The notes beneath the pieces were generated by a model. The model had not been told where the DNA came from and made no database searches. It saw nothing but the letters and a program-made list of their open reading frames with translations. Of a DNA stretch of 33,669 bases, positions 7,916 to 15,840 are shown piece by piece. Positions within the stretch are counted from its first letter, which is position 1; each line of letters starts with the position of its first letter. The position numbers and the translations under genes are program-made. Source of the DNA: a bacterium (lineage in GTDB: Bacteria; Planctomycetota; JADGBV01); contig JAHFOS010000029.1 of NCBI GenBank assembly GCA_023261545.1, forward strand, positions 1 through 33,669. Reading direction: 5' to 3'.

Positions 7916-8206
7916 ATCTGGAACTCAGGAAAAAATCGTGGGGGATCGCCCGCTCTGCAAAAACCCGTCCACGCTTGTCTTCGAAATTTAATTTTCCTGA
8001 GAGCCTGCTTGAAATGTGTCTTTCATGTCGCTTTTTAATATTTTATAAATAATGTTTTACCACAGAGACACAGAGAGCACAGCGATAATATGAAGAAATA
8101 CTTAAATCGCTATTTTCGCCTCCGCATATTCTCAGCGTCCTCTGTGTCTCTGTGGTGAGTAAATTCATACTTTTTAAACAGGCTCTGAGTTCCTGAGTTC
8201 CAGATT
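7916..8206. repeat. Family C repeat, copy 1, interrupted by element B1
   Basis: The ends are ATCTGGAACTCAGGAA (7916-7931) and its complement in TTCCTGAGTTCCAGATT (up to 8206). Homology to copy 2 (17810-17918) continues to about 8237 on the right. The copy is split by element B1 at 8001-8185; without it the repeat is about 103 bp, like copy 2 at 109 bp. Non-coding. It ends close to the stop codon of the minus-strand astA, as copy 2 ends close to that of the LysM gene. Confidence 0.72.
8001..8185. mobile_element. MITE-like element, family B copy 1, nested in family C repeat
   Basis: 185 bp with ends GAGCCTGCTTGAAA (8001-8014) and TTTTTAAACAGGCTC (8171-8185), imperfect inverted repeats. A TGA flanks each side (7998-8000 and 8186-8188), consistent with a 3-bp target duplication. 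The centre holds a long imperfect hairpin, CCACAGAGACACAGAG near 8060 and CTCTGTGTCTCTGTGG near 8139-8154. No coding capacity. Copy 2 is at 32042-32254. Confidence 0.75.
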
Positions 8207-8247
8207 CAAATTCAGTTTTTGCGTTTTGACCTGGTGAACGCATGCCG

Positions 8248-9282
8248 TCAGCGTTTCGGCTCCCGGCGCAGCGGCGCGGCTAAAAGGGGATCGCCGGGAT
8301 GCAGGTCGAGGGCCCTGCAGGTCTCCTCGGAAAGCGCCGCCTGATCCGCGGCGGAAAATTCCGCCTCGCCCGCCAGCGCGCGGAAGGATTTCATGTCGCG
8401 GCCGTTAGCCAGGATATACAGCCGGGAAGATGTGACGGGCCGCACTTCGGCGAGCGTGAGCGTGCGGCAGGCCTTGACGGTGCGAATCTCGTCCGTCCTG
8501 GCGTTGAGCACCGGCCCGGCCTCGAAGATGTCAATTTCATCGCAGAAGCGGAAACCCTCCTGTTCCAGCAGCCGGCGCGCCGGGCGCGTTTCAGGGTGCA
8601 CCTCGCCGATCACGAGCTGCGCCTCCTTGGGCAATAGGGGAATGTAGATGGGGTGCTTGGGCATCAGCTCCTGGATGAAGGACTTGTCCTTCATCACCAT
8701 CAGGTCGGCCTTGGCGAAGTCCACGGCGAAGAAGTGCTTGCCGAGGGCCTCCCAGAACACGGTGCGGCCGTCATCGTCAATGGCCCCGCGCATTTCGGCT
8801 ATGACCGTGTCCTCGCAACAATGGCGGTGGCGGGCCATGAAAACGAAGCGGCTCAGGGAGAGCAGGCGGCCGTTGTGGCCCTGGCGCTCGGCCGGGTCTA
8901 GGAAAAGCGTGCCTATTTCCGTGGGTCCGTTGTGGTCCGCCTTGAGCTGCAAGACCTGGATTTTCTTGTTGACGCCGAGCAGCTTGGAGCGGTTGGTGAG
9001 GCTCAGGATCTGGTAGGTCCAAAAGGGCTGGAAACCGCCGACCTTGGAGACGATGGAGCAGGTGCCGATGATGCGCCCGGTCGCCAAAGCCTCCAGCACG
9101 AAAAAGAACAGCTCGCCTCCGGGCTTGTCGGGGGGGAACTCGAAGCTGCGCTCGGATTCATGGATGCGCTGGCTCAACAGCTCGCGATCGTGGGGCAAGG
9201 TGGTGAGCCCGGCCTTGGTGAGCGCCGCCAGCTCGAAAACGGCATCGAGGTCGCCGGATCGCACCGGTCTGAGGACGTTCAC
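8248..9282 (-). CDS. astA: Arginine N-succinyltransferase
   Basis: 344 residues, the same length as E. coli AstA, with GTG start. The enzyme transfers succinyl from succinyl-CoA to L-arginine (or ornithine), the first step of the AST arginine-degradation pathway. Family features visible: MNVLRPVRxxDL at the N-terminus, GGFQPFWTYQ, EIGTLFLDPAERQGHNGRL (the GNAT acyl-CoA region, about 122-140), FWEALGKHFFAVDF and FIQELMPKHPIYIPLLP. It is an orphan: no astB, astC, astD or astE lies in the window, and the next gene is a PilZ-like protein. It may therefore serve a different acyl transfer, but the conserved core argues for a true AstA. Confidence 0.92.
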   Translation of the reverse strand: MNVLRPVRSGDLDAVFELAALTKAGLTTLPHDRELLSQRIHESERSFEFPPDKPGGELFFFVLEALATGRIIGTCSIVSKVGGFQPFWTYQILSLTNRSKLLGVNKKIQVLQLKADHNGPTEIGTLFLDPAERQGHNGRLLSLSRFVFMARHRHCCEDTVIAEMRGAIDDDGRTVFWEALGKHFFAVDFAKADLMVMKDKSFIQELMPKHPIYIPLLPKEAQLVIGEVHPETRPARRLLEQEGFRFCDEIDIFEAGPVLNARTDEIRTVKACRTLTLAEVRPVTSSRLYILANGRDMKSFRALAGEAEFSAADQAALSEETCRALDLHPGDPLLAAPLRREPKR

Positions 9283-9336
9283 GGCGCAAATCCCGGGAAG
9301 AGGCCCCTTGAAAAAACCGCGAGATCGGTCATCGCG

Positions 9337-9606
9337 TCACAACTTGACGCCGAAAAAACTGTCATCGCCGACCTTCTTGGACCATTGCACGGTGAGCCGA
9401 TGCTCCTGGTTCAGCACCACGGGATCGCCCTTTTGCGGAGGTTCGCCGCTGAGGCACTTGAAGCCCAGTCCCGCGTCGCTCTCATCCACCAACTGCGCCA
9501 TGATTTTTCTTTTCGCGTCACCGACCAACATTTCCAAAGGTCCGTAGTTCGCCGAAGCGACATAGCGGGGGCTTCTTTTTTCTGGAGGCATGGGCGCATT
9601 CTCCAT
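9337..9606 (-). CDS. Small PilZ-like domain protein
   Basis: 89 residues, ATG start. It fits a minimal PilZ domain: an Arg-rich start (KRSPRYVAS), then VDESDAGLGFKC in the place of the (D/N)xSxxG motif, then GDPVVL and VQWSKKVGDDSFFGVKL. PilZ domains usually bind cyclic di-GMP; here the RxxxR motif is only approximate, so binding is uncertain. It lies 57 bp downstream of the large anchored-protein gene and 54 bp upstream of astA on the same strand and may be co-transcribed with them. Confidence 0.6.
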   Translation of the reverse strand: MENAPMPPEKRSPRYVASANYGPLEMLVGDAKRKIMAQLVDESDAGLGFKCLSGEPPQKGDPVVLNQEHRLTVQWSKKVGDDSFFGVKL

Positions 9607-9663
9607 CCAGGGGCGCGGGACGCAACCCGGGGGACCATAAAAAAGTCCGGCGCGACGCGCGCT

Positions 9664-12600
9664 TCAGGGAGGCGCGACCGCGCTGAGACCGCCCGGAGGA
9701 TCGAGCTTGAGCTCCGTGATGGGCGCCTTGGTCTGCGGGTCCAGGAAGCGCACGCGCAGCTTCCAATCGCCCCAGGAATTGTCCACCTTGAAATTGATTT
9801 GATTGATGCCGGACCTCAGGGAAACGGGCACGGTGTTCTGGTCCTCGGCGTAAAGCGGGCGCGGCTGGTGGAAGAAAAGCACCAGCTCAGAGTTCACCCA
9901 GGCCTTGATGCCGTCGTCCGAGCCGCAGCCCATGAGCAGGTTCCTGGCTTCGGAGCACTCGATGCGGAACTGGGCATAAACCACGCTGTAATCGCTGGCA
10001 CCCGCGGGGTAGAGCTTCTTGAAATCCAGCACGCCATCGGCGAAATCCATGCGCCGCCAGGTGATGGGGTTCTCCCCTTCCAAGGGCGGGTACTCGCCAA
10101 GATGGGCGGCGGCGAAAGTCGCCTCGCCGCCCAGGTGGGCCAGCCAATCCTTATTGAACCCGTAGCACTGCTCGCCGTGGTGGAAGTTCTCCTTGGAGAG
10201 CACCAGGGGGAACTTGTCCGAGACCAGATACGACATGACGTAGCCCCCGGCGGGCGGCAGGTCGCCGAGTTTTTCCAATTGCAGGTCCAGCGCGGTCGCG
10301 GCGTTGCCCGAAAGGTTGAAAGGCACCTCGGCAATGCGGTAGCCCTGGGATTCGGCGGTGGCGAGGTAAGGCCCGTTGCCGAGGTAATACTCACCCTCGT
10401 AGATCCCCATGGACTGGGCGGAGACGAGCTGCCCGCGGCTGCTGGTCTCGTCCCCGATGGCATAGATGCCGAGGCTCCACCAGGGGGGCCGTTTCTCCAT
10501 GGCCAGAGTGACTTTCACCGGTTTCACCTGTTCGAGGGTGAGGTCAATGACGTCGTCGGCCTTGGCCGTGAAGGGTCCGTGCAGCCGCGCGCCCCAAGGC
10601 GGTGGCATGCCGCCCGTGTAGATCCAGAACTTGCTGTCCGGCGGGGTGAGGAACAGCAGCTCGGGCTGCTTCAGCACCTCGGCATACTCGTTGCCGGGCA
10701 TGCGATCCGGCATGATGATATTGCCGCTCGCCACGCCGACCCATGAGCGCACGAATAGGCCCTGGCTCCAGTCCGGGCCATTCAGGCGCACGCGCACCCC
10801 CGGCCTCGGGACGACCTCGAACGCCGCCGTCCCCACGGCAAAGTCGGGAAGGAAATCGCGTTGTTCCAGGTTGTTGTAAAAGGTATGGAATATTTCGAGG
10901 TGGAAGGCGGTATCCACCTTGAGCCCCGCGAACTCGGCCTTTCCGTCTTCTCCGGTGATCTGGCTGAGGTTCTGTCCGCCGCCGATGATGCTGACCCGCG
11001 CGCCCGTCACCGGTTTGTCGGCGTTCCCCGCCCGAACCGCCACCGAGAAAGGCTTCAGGGATTGCCAAAGGAAAACCTCGCCCCCGCTGTAGGGCCCGCT
11101 CAGCACCAGGTTGTCTTTCAGGACCTGCTTCTCGCGGACCCCGGCCGCCACCACGCGCAGCAGCCGCTGCTGCGCCAGCGGTTTCAACGCGAAGGTCCCG
11201 TCCTGGGCAGTGGTGGCCGAGGCGGCGAGATCGCCGTTGCCATAGCGCGCCTCCACCAGGAGGCTGGGCACGGGGCGTCCGTCCTGATCCACGACGCTCC
11301 CCGCAAGCTCCGAGGGCAGCACGACCCCCTGCTGCAAGCGCACCAGCCCCAGGTTGCGTTTTTCCCCGCTCTTCAGGGTGTAGCTGCCGAGCAGGACATC
11401 GCCCCCGACATCGTTGGCGTAATAGAGATCCGTCGCTCTCCAGGCCGAGAGGTTCTGCACCCAGGTCTCAAGTCCCGCCCGCACTTCCGCTCCGCTTCCG
11501 CCCTGCTGCACCAGGGCCTGGAACTCCTGAGGCGAATGCACCGAGGTGGTCGCGATCCAACCCGAGCGCACGTCAATGCCATCGGCGCCCTGGAGCCGCA
11601 GCCCGAGCTGCCCAGGCTCATCGCCGCTCACATTGGGCCGGTATTCTTTCTCGTACACCTCGCCGCTCGAGAACTTGTGCTCGTCGAGGACGAGGGCCCC
11701 GGTGCGTGCGTGGTAGAGCCAGAGCTTGAGGGCCACTCCCGGCTCAACACCGACCAGCTCCACGCGGCCCTCGCCGTCGCTGAACAGGACGGCCCCGCTG
11801 CTCAAGGCCTCCTCAACACTGGGAAAGCTGCGCAGGCTCACCGCGATTTGCACAAGTGGCGAGTTGTCCGGCGCAAGGAAACGGCCGCGCCACAGGCCGG
11901 GCTCGGGCCCCGCCTTGGTGAAGCTGAAAACGATATCCGTCTGGACCTCGCCCTCGGCCAGTGGCGGCAGTGCGGCTTTCTGGGGTTCGGCTCCTCCGAC
12001 CAGACAGGTGAGCGTTCCGCCCACCCAGGGGGCTTGCAGCGCGAACACGAACTCGCCCTTGGCGTCGCTGAGGGCGAAGCGATAACTTTTGTCCAACAGG
12101 ATCTTCACGTGCTCCGCGAGGCTCTGGATTTCCCTGGTGGTGACCACCGCGCCGGGCAAGGGGTGACCCCAGCGGTCCAACACTCTGCCCGAAACCAGGG
12201 CCGTGGGGGCTTCCAGATTGAGCCGCACCACCTGGTTGCGCCAAGCCGACTGCCGGCTGATAGGTCCGTTGAAAATAACCTCGTAAGCAGGATCGAGGAC
12301 GGCCACGAGCGAGACGGCTTCCACGCTGGCCGGCAACCCCATGACGACGCGGCCCTCGCGGTCGCTGGCCCCGACGATTAGCGCACCCGGGGGTAATTCC
12401 GCCACGCTTGCCCCCGCGATGATGCCGACGGGCGGGATATAAGGTGTGACGGGGGCGGTGGTGGCGTAGATGCGTACCCCCGGGAAAGGCTGGCCGAGGC
12501 GATTCAGCAGCACCGCGCTGAATTCCACGAGATCCAAGGGACTAGCGGCATTGCCGGAAGCCGCCAGGGCCGGGTCCAACTTTTCCACATCCAGAATCCC

Positions 12601-13119
12601 CCTGTCGGCAAGACTTCTGGGATTGCCGCGATCCGATTTCAGCAGATCCTTGCCGCCATTGCCGGAGGCTGAAGCGAGGTGCTTTTCGCGCCATTTATTC
12701 ATCCCCTCCATCACCTCGGAAGAGATCGCCGCGCGCTTTTCGGACTGCTTGTCGTTGGGATTGCCGGCCGGTTTTGGGGCTGGTGCGCCCGCGGCCGGTG
12801 CCGGGGCTGTGGCGTTGGCCGGCAGGGAGGGCGCGGGAAGCACGGGTTCCGTCTTCAAGTCATTAGCAGCATTCCCGCCAGCACTGGTTTTGGCACTGGC
12901 TTTAGTCTGGCGCTTCTTTTTGGAGGAAGCCGCTGCGGCGGGATCCAGTGGCGTTGCAACCCCGGAACCCTCAGCCAGCGGGCCGGGAGCCGCCGACGTT
13001 ACGGCGACGGGACCCGAGGACTCCGAGCCGAAATCGGGTTCAGGAATAGCTAGGAAAAAGAAAGCGCCGATGACGACGAGCAGCACCGCGGCGGCGGCGA
13101 AGGCCCAGGCGGTTTTCAA
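9664..13119 (-). CDS. Large membrane-anchored protein with repeated carboxypeptidase-regulatory-like domains
   Basis: 1151 residues. The N-terminus has a membrane segment (AWAFAAAAVLLVVIGAFFFL, residues 4-23) followed by an Ala/Pro/Lys-rich linker of about 130 residues, so most of the protein is probably outside the cytoplasm. It then shows at least five modules like CarboxypepD_reg/PEGA beta-sandwiches, each with a GxP(V/L)xxxxV strand and a DxxGxxxF strand (for example VSGRVLDRWGHPLPGAVV, AGSVVDQDGRPVPSLLVEA, SQITGEDGKAEF). The last 200 residues form a separate domain with GCGSDDGIKAWVNSELV and NQINFKVDNSWGDWKLRVRF, like galactose-binding/PA14-type domains. No catalytic motif is seen. The start is TTG at 13117-13119, the only start after an in-frame stop. 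A structural or carbohydrate-binding surface role is likely. Confidence 0.75.
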   Translation of the reverse strand: MKTAWAFAAAAVLLVVIGAFFFLAIPEPDFGSESSGPVAVTSAAPGPLAEGSGVATPLDPAAAASSKKKRQTKASAKTSAGGNAANDLKTEPVLPAPSLPANATAPAPAAGAPAPKPAGNPNDKQSEKRAAISSEVMEGMNKWREKHLASASGNGGKDLLKSDRGNPRSLADRGILDVEKLDPALAASGNAASPLDLVEFSAVLLNRLGQPFPGVRIYATTAPVTPYIPPVGIIAGASVAELPPGALIVGASDREGRVVMGLPASVEAVSLVAVLDPAYEVIFNGPISRQSAWRNQVVRLNLEAPTALVSGRVLDRWGHPLPGAVVTTREIQSLAEHVKILLDKSYRFALSDAKGEFVFALQAPWVGGTLTCLVGGAEPQKAALPPLAEGEVQTDIVFSFTKAGPEPGLWRGRFLAPDNSPLVQIAVSLRSFPSVEEALSSGAVLFSDGEGRVELVGVEPGVALKLWLYHARTGALVLDEHKFSSGEVYEKEYRPNVSGDEPGQLGLRLQGADGIDVRSGWIATTSVHSPQEFQALVQQGGSGAEVRAGLETWVQNLSAWRATDLYYANDVGGDVLLGSYTLKSGEKRNLGLVRLQQGVVLPSELAGSVVDQDGRPVPSLLVEARYGNGDLAASATTAQDGTFALKPLAQQRLLRVVAAGVREKQVLKDNLVLSGPYSGGEVFLWQSLKPFSVAVRAGNADKPVTGARVSIIGGGQNLSQITGEDGKAEFAGLKVDTAFHLEIFHTFYNNLEQRDFLPDFAVGTAAFEVVPRPGVRVRLNGPDWSQGLFVRSWVGVASGNIIMPDRMPGNEYAEVLKQPELLFLTPPDSKFWIYTGGMPPPWGARLHGPFTAKADDVIDLTLEQVKPVKVTLAMEKRPPWWSLGIYAIGDETSSRGQLVSAQSMGIYEGEYYLGNGPYLATAESQGYRIAEVPFNLSGNAATALDLQLEKLGDLPPAGGYVMSYLVSDKFPLVLSKENFHHGEQCYGFNKDWLAHLGGEATFAAAHLGEYPPLEGENPITWRRMDFADGVLDFKKLYPAGASDYSVVYAQFRIECSEARNLLMGCGSDDGIKAWVNSELVLFFHQPRPLYAEDQNTVPVSLRSGINQINFKVDNSWGDWKLRVRFLDPQTKAPITELKLDPPGGLSAVAPP

Positions 13120-13155
13120 TGCTGTCGTAACGGATAAAGGAGGAAAATTGCGCTT

Positions 13156-13323
13156 TCAGTTTATTAACCCCGAGAAGAAGGAAAACAACGCTACCGGCTG
13201 GGCTGGGCCCATGGGATAGGTTTTGAGCGCGAACATGAGCCCCCGGTCATGGTGCCCGAAACCCAGCTTGAGCATCCCGGCGCCGTGGCGCGCCACCAAC
13301 TGGCAGCGCCCGTCGAAAGCAAA
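13156..13323 (-). pseudogene. Coding-like open frame without start (possible gene remnant)
   Basis: Between two in-frame TGA codons (13324-13326 and 13156-13158) the minus strand reads 55 codons with very high GC at third positions, as in real genes here (for example RGLMFALKTYPMGPAQPVAL). The same frame is coding-like for about 18 codons before the first TGA. It shares the frame of the 1151-residue protein that begins just downstream. Starts are only internal (GTG or ATG giving about 40-46 residues). I recognise no family. The rest of the 13120-13704 gap shows no clear gene apart from the entry at 13517-13704. Confidence 0.2.
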
Positions 13324-13516
13324 TCATCCCAGGCGGACCTTCCGACGGATTTCGCTGCTGACCCTGTCGCCCACCTTCGAAATCGCGCCATTTTGCGGCG
13401 ATTCTGCTCTTGGGAGGTGGGTCAATTTTGCGCGCCGCTTAACACTCGGGGCGCCGGGATCCCGGCGTCCCGAGCTAAAATCACGATGGTTCAGTGAATC
13501 CGATTTCCCATCGACC

Positions 13517-13704
13517 CTACTGCACAACCCCTGTGATACGCCGGTACTCCTCCGCCTTGTCCTCTTCCTTTACGTTCAGCAATAGCGTCTGTTCGTTTCA
13601 AGACAACCGTTTGCTTTCTGGACTGCTATTTCAGAATTGCCGATTGCAAATGGAACTCCTCGCCGCGTTAAATCGGCCACAAGCTCCTTGATGGGTTGCT
13701 CCAC
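13517..13704 (-). pseudogene. Possible frameshifted small gene divergent from msrA
   Basis: The minus strand from a GTG at 13702-13704 reads EQPIKELVADLTRRGVPFA and on to CLETNRRYC with a stop at 13576. A second frame (+2) then reads NEQTLLLNVKEEDKAEEYRR and ITGVVQ to a TAG at 13517-13519, and both parts look protein-like. One frameshift near 13590 would join them into a protein of about 62 residues. The start abuts the msrA ATG on the other strand. I do not recognise the family. A sequencing error or chance are alternatives. Confidence 0.3.
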
Positions 13705-14241
13705 ATGAGTTCTCAAAGAAATACTCCCCATGCTTTCGCCACCCTGGGCGGCGGCTGCTTCTGGTGCGTCGAGGCGGTGATCGAGCGCGTTCCGGGCGTC
13801 ATCGCCGTGGTTTCGGGTTATGCCGGGGGAGCCCTCCCCCATCCCACCTATCAGCAGGTGTGCGGTGGCCGCACCGGCCATGCCGAAGTGGTGCAGATCG
13901 AGTACGACCCGGCGCTGCTCAAATACGAAGAGCTCCTTGAGGTCTTCTGGCGCTGCCACGACCCCACCACCCAGGATCGTCAAGGCGCCGACGAGGGGAC
14001 GCAGTACCGCTCCATTATCCTCTACGCGGACGCGGAACAACGCAGGTTGGCCGAAGATTCGAAAAAACAGTTGGAAAAATCAGGCCGTTTCGCCGACCCC
14101 GTCGTGACCGAGATCGCGCCGCTCAAGACTTTTTATGCGGCGGAACCCTACCACCAGGACTACTACCGGCTGAACCCGCGCGCGCCTTACTGCGCGCACG
14201 TGATCCATCCCAAGCTCAAGAAGCTGGGGATGGAAAAATAA
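13705..14241 (+). CDS. msrA: Peptide-methionine (S)-S-oxide reductase
   Basis: 178 residues from ATG 13705 (a TTG three codons upstream is also open). It reduces methionine S-sulfoxide in proteins and free methionine with thioredoxin. The active-site motif is GCFWC at 17-21 with catalytic Cys18; other family marks are VVSGYAGG, the HAEVVQIEYDP strand, HDPTTQDRQGADEGTQYRS and YHQDYYRLN near the C-terminus. No MsrB domain is fused. The promoter region overlaps a possible small divergent gene. It converges on the GH4 gene, with a hairpin between. Confidence 0.97.
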   Translation: MSSQRNTPHAFATLGGGCFWCVEAVIERVPGVIAVVSGYAGGALPHPTYQQVCGGRTGHAEVVQIEYDPALLKYEELLEVFWRCHDPTTQDRQGADEGTQYRSIILYADAEQRRLAEDSKKQLEKSGRFADPVVTEIAPLKTFYAAEPYHQDYYRLNPRAPYCAHVIHPKLKKLGMEK

Positions 14242-14281
14242 AGGAGGGTTTTCGCCACCAGCAGCCCTCCCCGAATTTTCC

Positions 14282-14306
14282 CTTCTCCCCCCGGCGGGGG
14301 GAGAAG
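14282..14306. terminator. Hairpin between convergent msrA and GH4 genes
   Basis: CTTCTCCCCCC pairs perfectly with GGGGGGAGAAG over 11 bp with a 3-nt loop. It sits 40 bp after the msrA stop and 42 bp after that of the convergent GH4 gene, so it could terminate both. No T-run follows on either side. Confidence 0.45.
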
Positions 14307-14348
14307 ATCGGGAAGAGGGCGGAAAAAGCTGAAGCCCCGACTAGGTTT

Positions 14349-15743
14349 TCACACCCGCACCTCCGCCGGATCGACGTGCCGTTCCGCGGCGGCTATTTTG
14401 ACGCCCGCCAGCACGGGTTTGGCCGCCGGCTTGCGGCCCTCGAACTGCGGCAGCCAGGGTTGGTGCGCCTCGAAGAGTTCGAGGGTCATGGCGCGGATTT
14501 CATCCAGGGAGCAGCAGGCCGCGGTGAGCGGGTCCAGGGCGATGGCCTGGAAGGCCGCCTCGGGGTCGCGGCGCAGGGTCGCCTCGACGACCAGTTCCTG
14601 GACGTTGATCTGCGTGCGGTTGATGGCCGCGAGATGCGCCGGCAGCCGTCCGACCTTGAGGGGTCGCACGCCCGTGCGATCCACGTGGCAGGGCACCTCG
14701 ACGTTGCAACCTTCAGGCAGGTTGTCGATGAGCCCGCGGTTCATCACGTTGCCATGGATCAGCACGCTGTCGCCGCCCTCGATGGCGTTGATGATCTGCG
14801 AGCCGTACTCCAGGCTGCGCTTCAGGTTCACCGGCTTTTCCCAACTCGCCATCTTCTCCATGGTCTGCCGCCAATCGGGACGGTCGTAGAGCTCCTTGAT
14901 GAACCCCGAGCCGCCGTTCCAGCTTCCGCCCGGGCAGTAGTTCTCGATGAGTTCGGAACGCTTGCGGAACCAGCAGGTGTACTCGGAGTTATGGCCGCTC
15001 GACTCGGTCACCGGAAAGCCGAAGTGTTTGACGTATTCCATGCGCGAGGTGTCGCCCTTCCACACGTCGGGCTTCACGGCCAGCTCGCGGATGCGCGGCA
15101 GCAGGTCCACGCCCTTGCGCTCGAAGCGATAGATCCAGGCCTGGTGATTGATGCCGGCGCACTCGAAGGTGATCTCACCGATGTCGTAGCCGAGACGCTT
15201 GGCCCATTGCTCGCTGGTCCCCTGCACCGAGTGGCAGAGTCCCACCAGCTTGATGCCGGGGGCGGCCTTCTCCATCCCCCAACACAGCATGGACATGGGA
15301 TTGGTGTAGTTGAGCAGCCAGGCCTTGGGGCAGATTTCCATGATGTCGCGGGCCACGCCGGCCTGGTGCGGCAGGGTGCGCAGGCAGCGCATGACGCCCC
15401 CGGGGCCCAGGGTGTCGCCGATGCACTGGTCCACACCGTATTTCTTGGGGATGTCAATTTCGCGCTGGATGGCCTCATAGCCGCCCACCAGGATGCTGGT
15501 GATCACGTAGTCCGCGCCTTTCAGGGCCTCGCGGCGGTCGGTGGTCATGGAGTAGCTCGCCTTGTCGTAGCCGCCCTCCTTGAAGATGCGCTCCACGATG
15601 CGGCCGGCATAGGCCAGGCGCTCCTTGTCCAGATCCACCAGCGCGAAGTGCGCGTCGCGGGTGTTCTCGTAGGTGAGGATGTCGGCGGTGAGGCGACTGG
15701 AGAAGACCAGGCTTCCCGCTCCGATGATAACGACCTTGGCCAT
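14349..15743 (-). CDS. melA: Glycoside hydrolase family 4 (alpha-galactosidase type)
   Basis: 464 residues. GH4 enzymes are NAD+- and Mn2+-dependent and cleave glycosides by a redox/elimination mechanism in the cytoplasm. The Rossmann motif IGAGSLVFS is at 7-15. The metal site is GLCHSVQGT (Cys170, His171) and ECAGINHQAW (His200), as in characterised GH4 enzymes; the CHSVQ motif is the MelA/alpha-galactosidase type rather than that of 6-phospho-glycosidases. AAGAGG precedes the ATG at good spacing. It is divergent from an AraC-family regulator across a 97-bp AT-rich spacer, which implies sugar-dependent control. Alpha-glucosidase or alpha-galacturonidase activity is a less likely alternative. 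Confidence 0.88.
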   Translation of the reverse strand: MAKVVIIGAGSLVFSSRLTADILTYENTRDAHFALVDLDKERLAYAGRIVERIFKEGGYDKASYSMTTDRREALKGADYVITSILVGGYEAIQREIDIPKKYGVDQCIGDTLGPGGVMRCLRTLPHQAGVARDIMEICPKAWLLNYTNPMSMLCWGMEKAAPGIKLVGLCHSVQGTSEQWAKRLGYDIGEITFECAGINHQAWIYRFERKGVDLLPRIRELAVKPDVWKGDTSRMEYVKHFGFPVTESSGHNSEYTCWFRKRSELIENYCPGGSWNGGSGFIKELYDRPDWRQTMEKMASWEKPVNLKRSLEYGSQIINAIEGGDSVLIHGNVMNRGLIDNLPEGCNVEVPCHVDRTGVRPLKVGRLPAHLAAINRTQINVQELVVEATLRRDPEAAFQAIALDPLTAACCSLDEIRAMTLELFEAHQPWLPQFEGRKPAAKPVLAGVKIAAAERHVDPAEVRV

Positions 15744-15840
15744 GGGGGCGACCTCTTAAAATAACTTATATTTAATATATCGGCTTTTATTCTTGAATAA
15801 ATGGCAAAATATGTATAAAAACATTTGAAAAACGATCTCA
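15744..15840. promoter_or_regulatory. Divergent GH4/AraC regulatory region
   Basis: A 97-bp AT-rich spacer between two divergent starts. It holds a perfect inverted repeat TTTATTC-TT-GAATAAA (15786-15801) and a second, TATATT-T-AATATA (15767-15779). Either could bind the AraC-type protein or belong to the promoters. No confident -35/-10 pair was assigned. Confidence 0.45.

Noticed and set aside
8932-12381. Long plus-strand frames of 604 and 506 residues
   Set aside because: They lie opposite astA, the PilZ-like gene and the large anchored-protein gene, which have clear protein features. No motifs in the plus-strand products.
13324-13326. TGA as a selenocysteine codon
   Set aside because: No selenoprotein family matches, and no SECIS-like hairpin was seen just downstream; TGA is used as an ordinary stop in other genes here.
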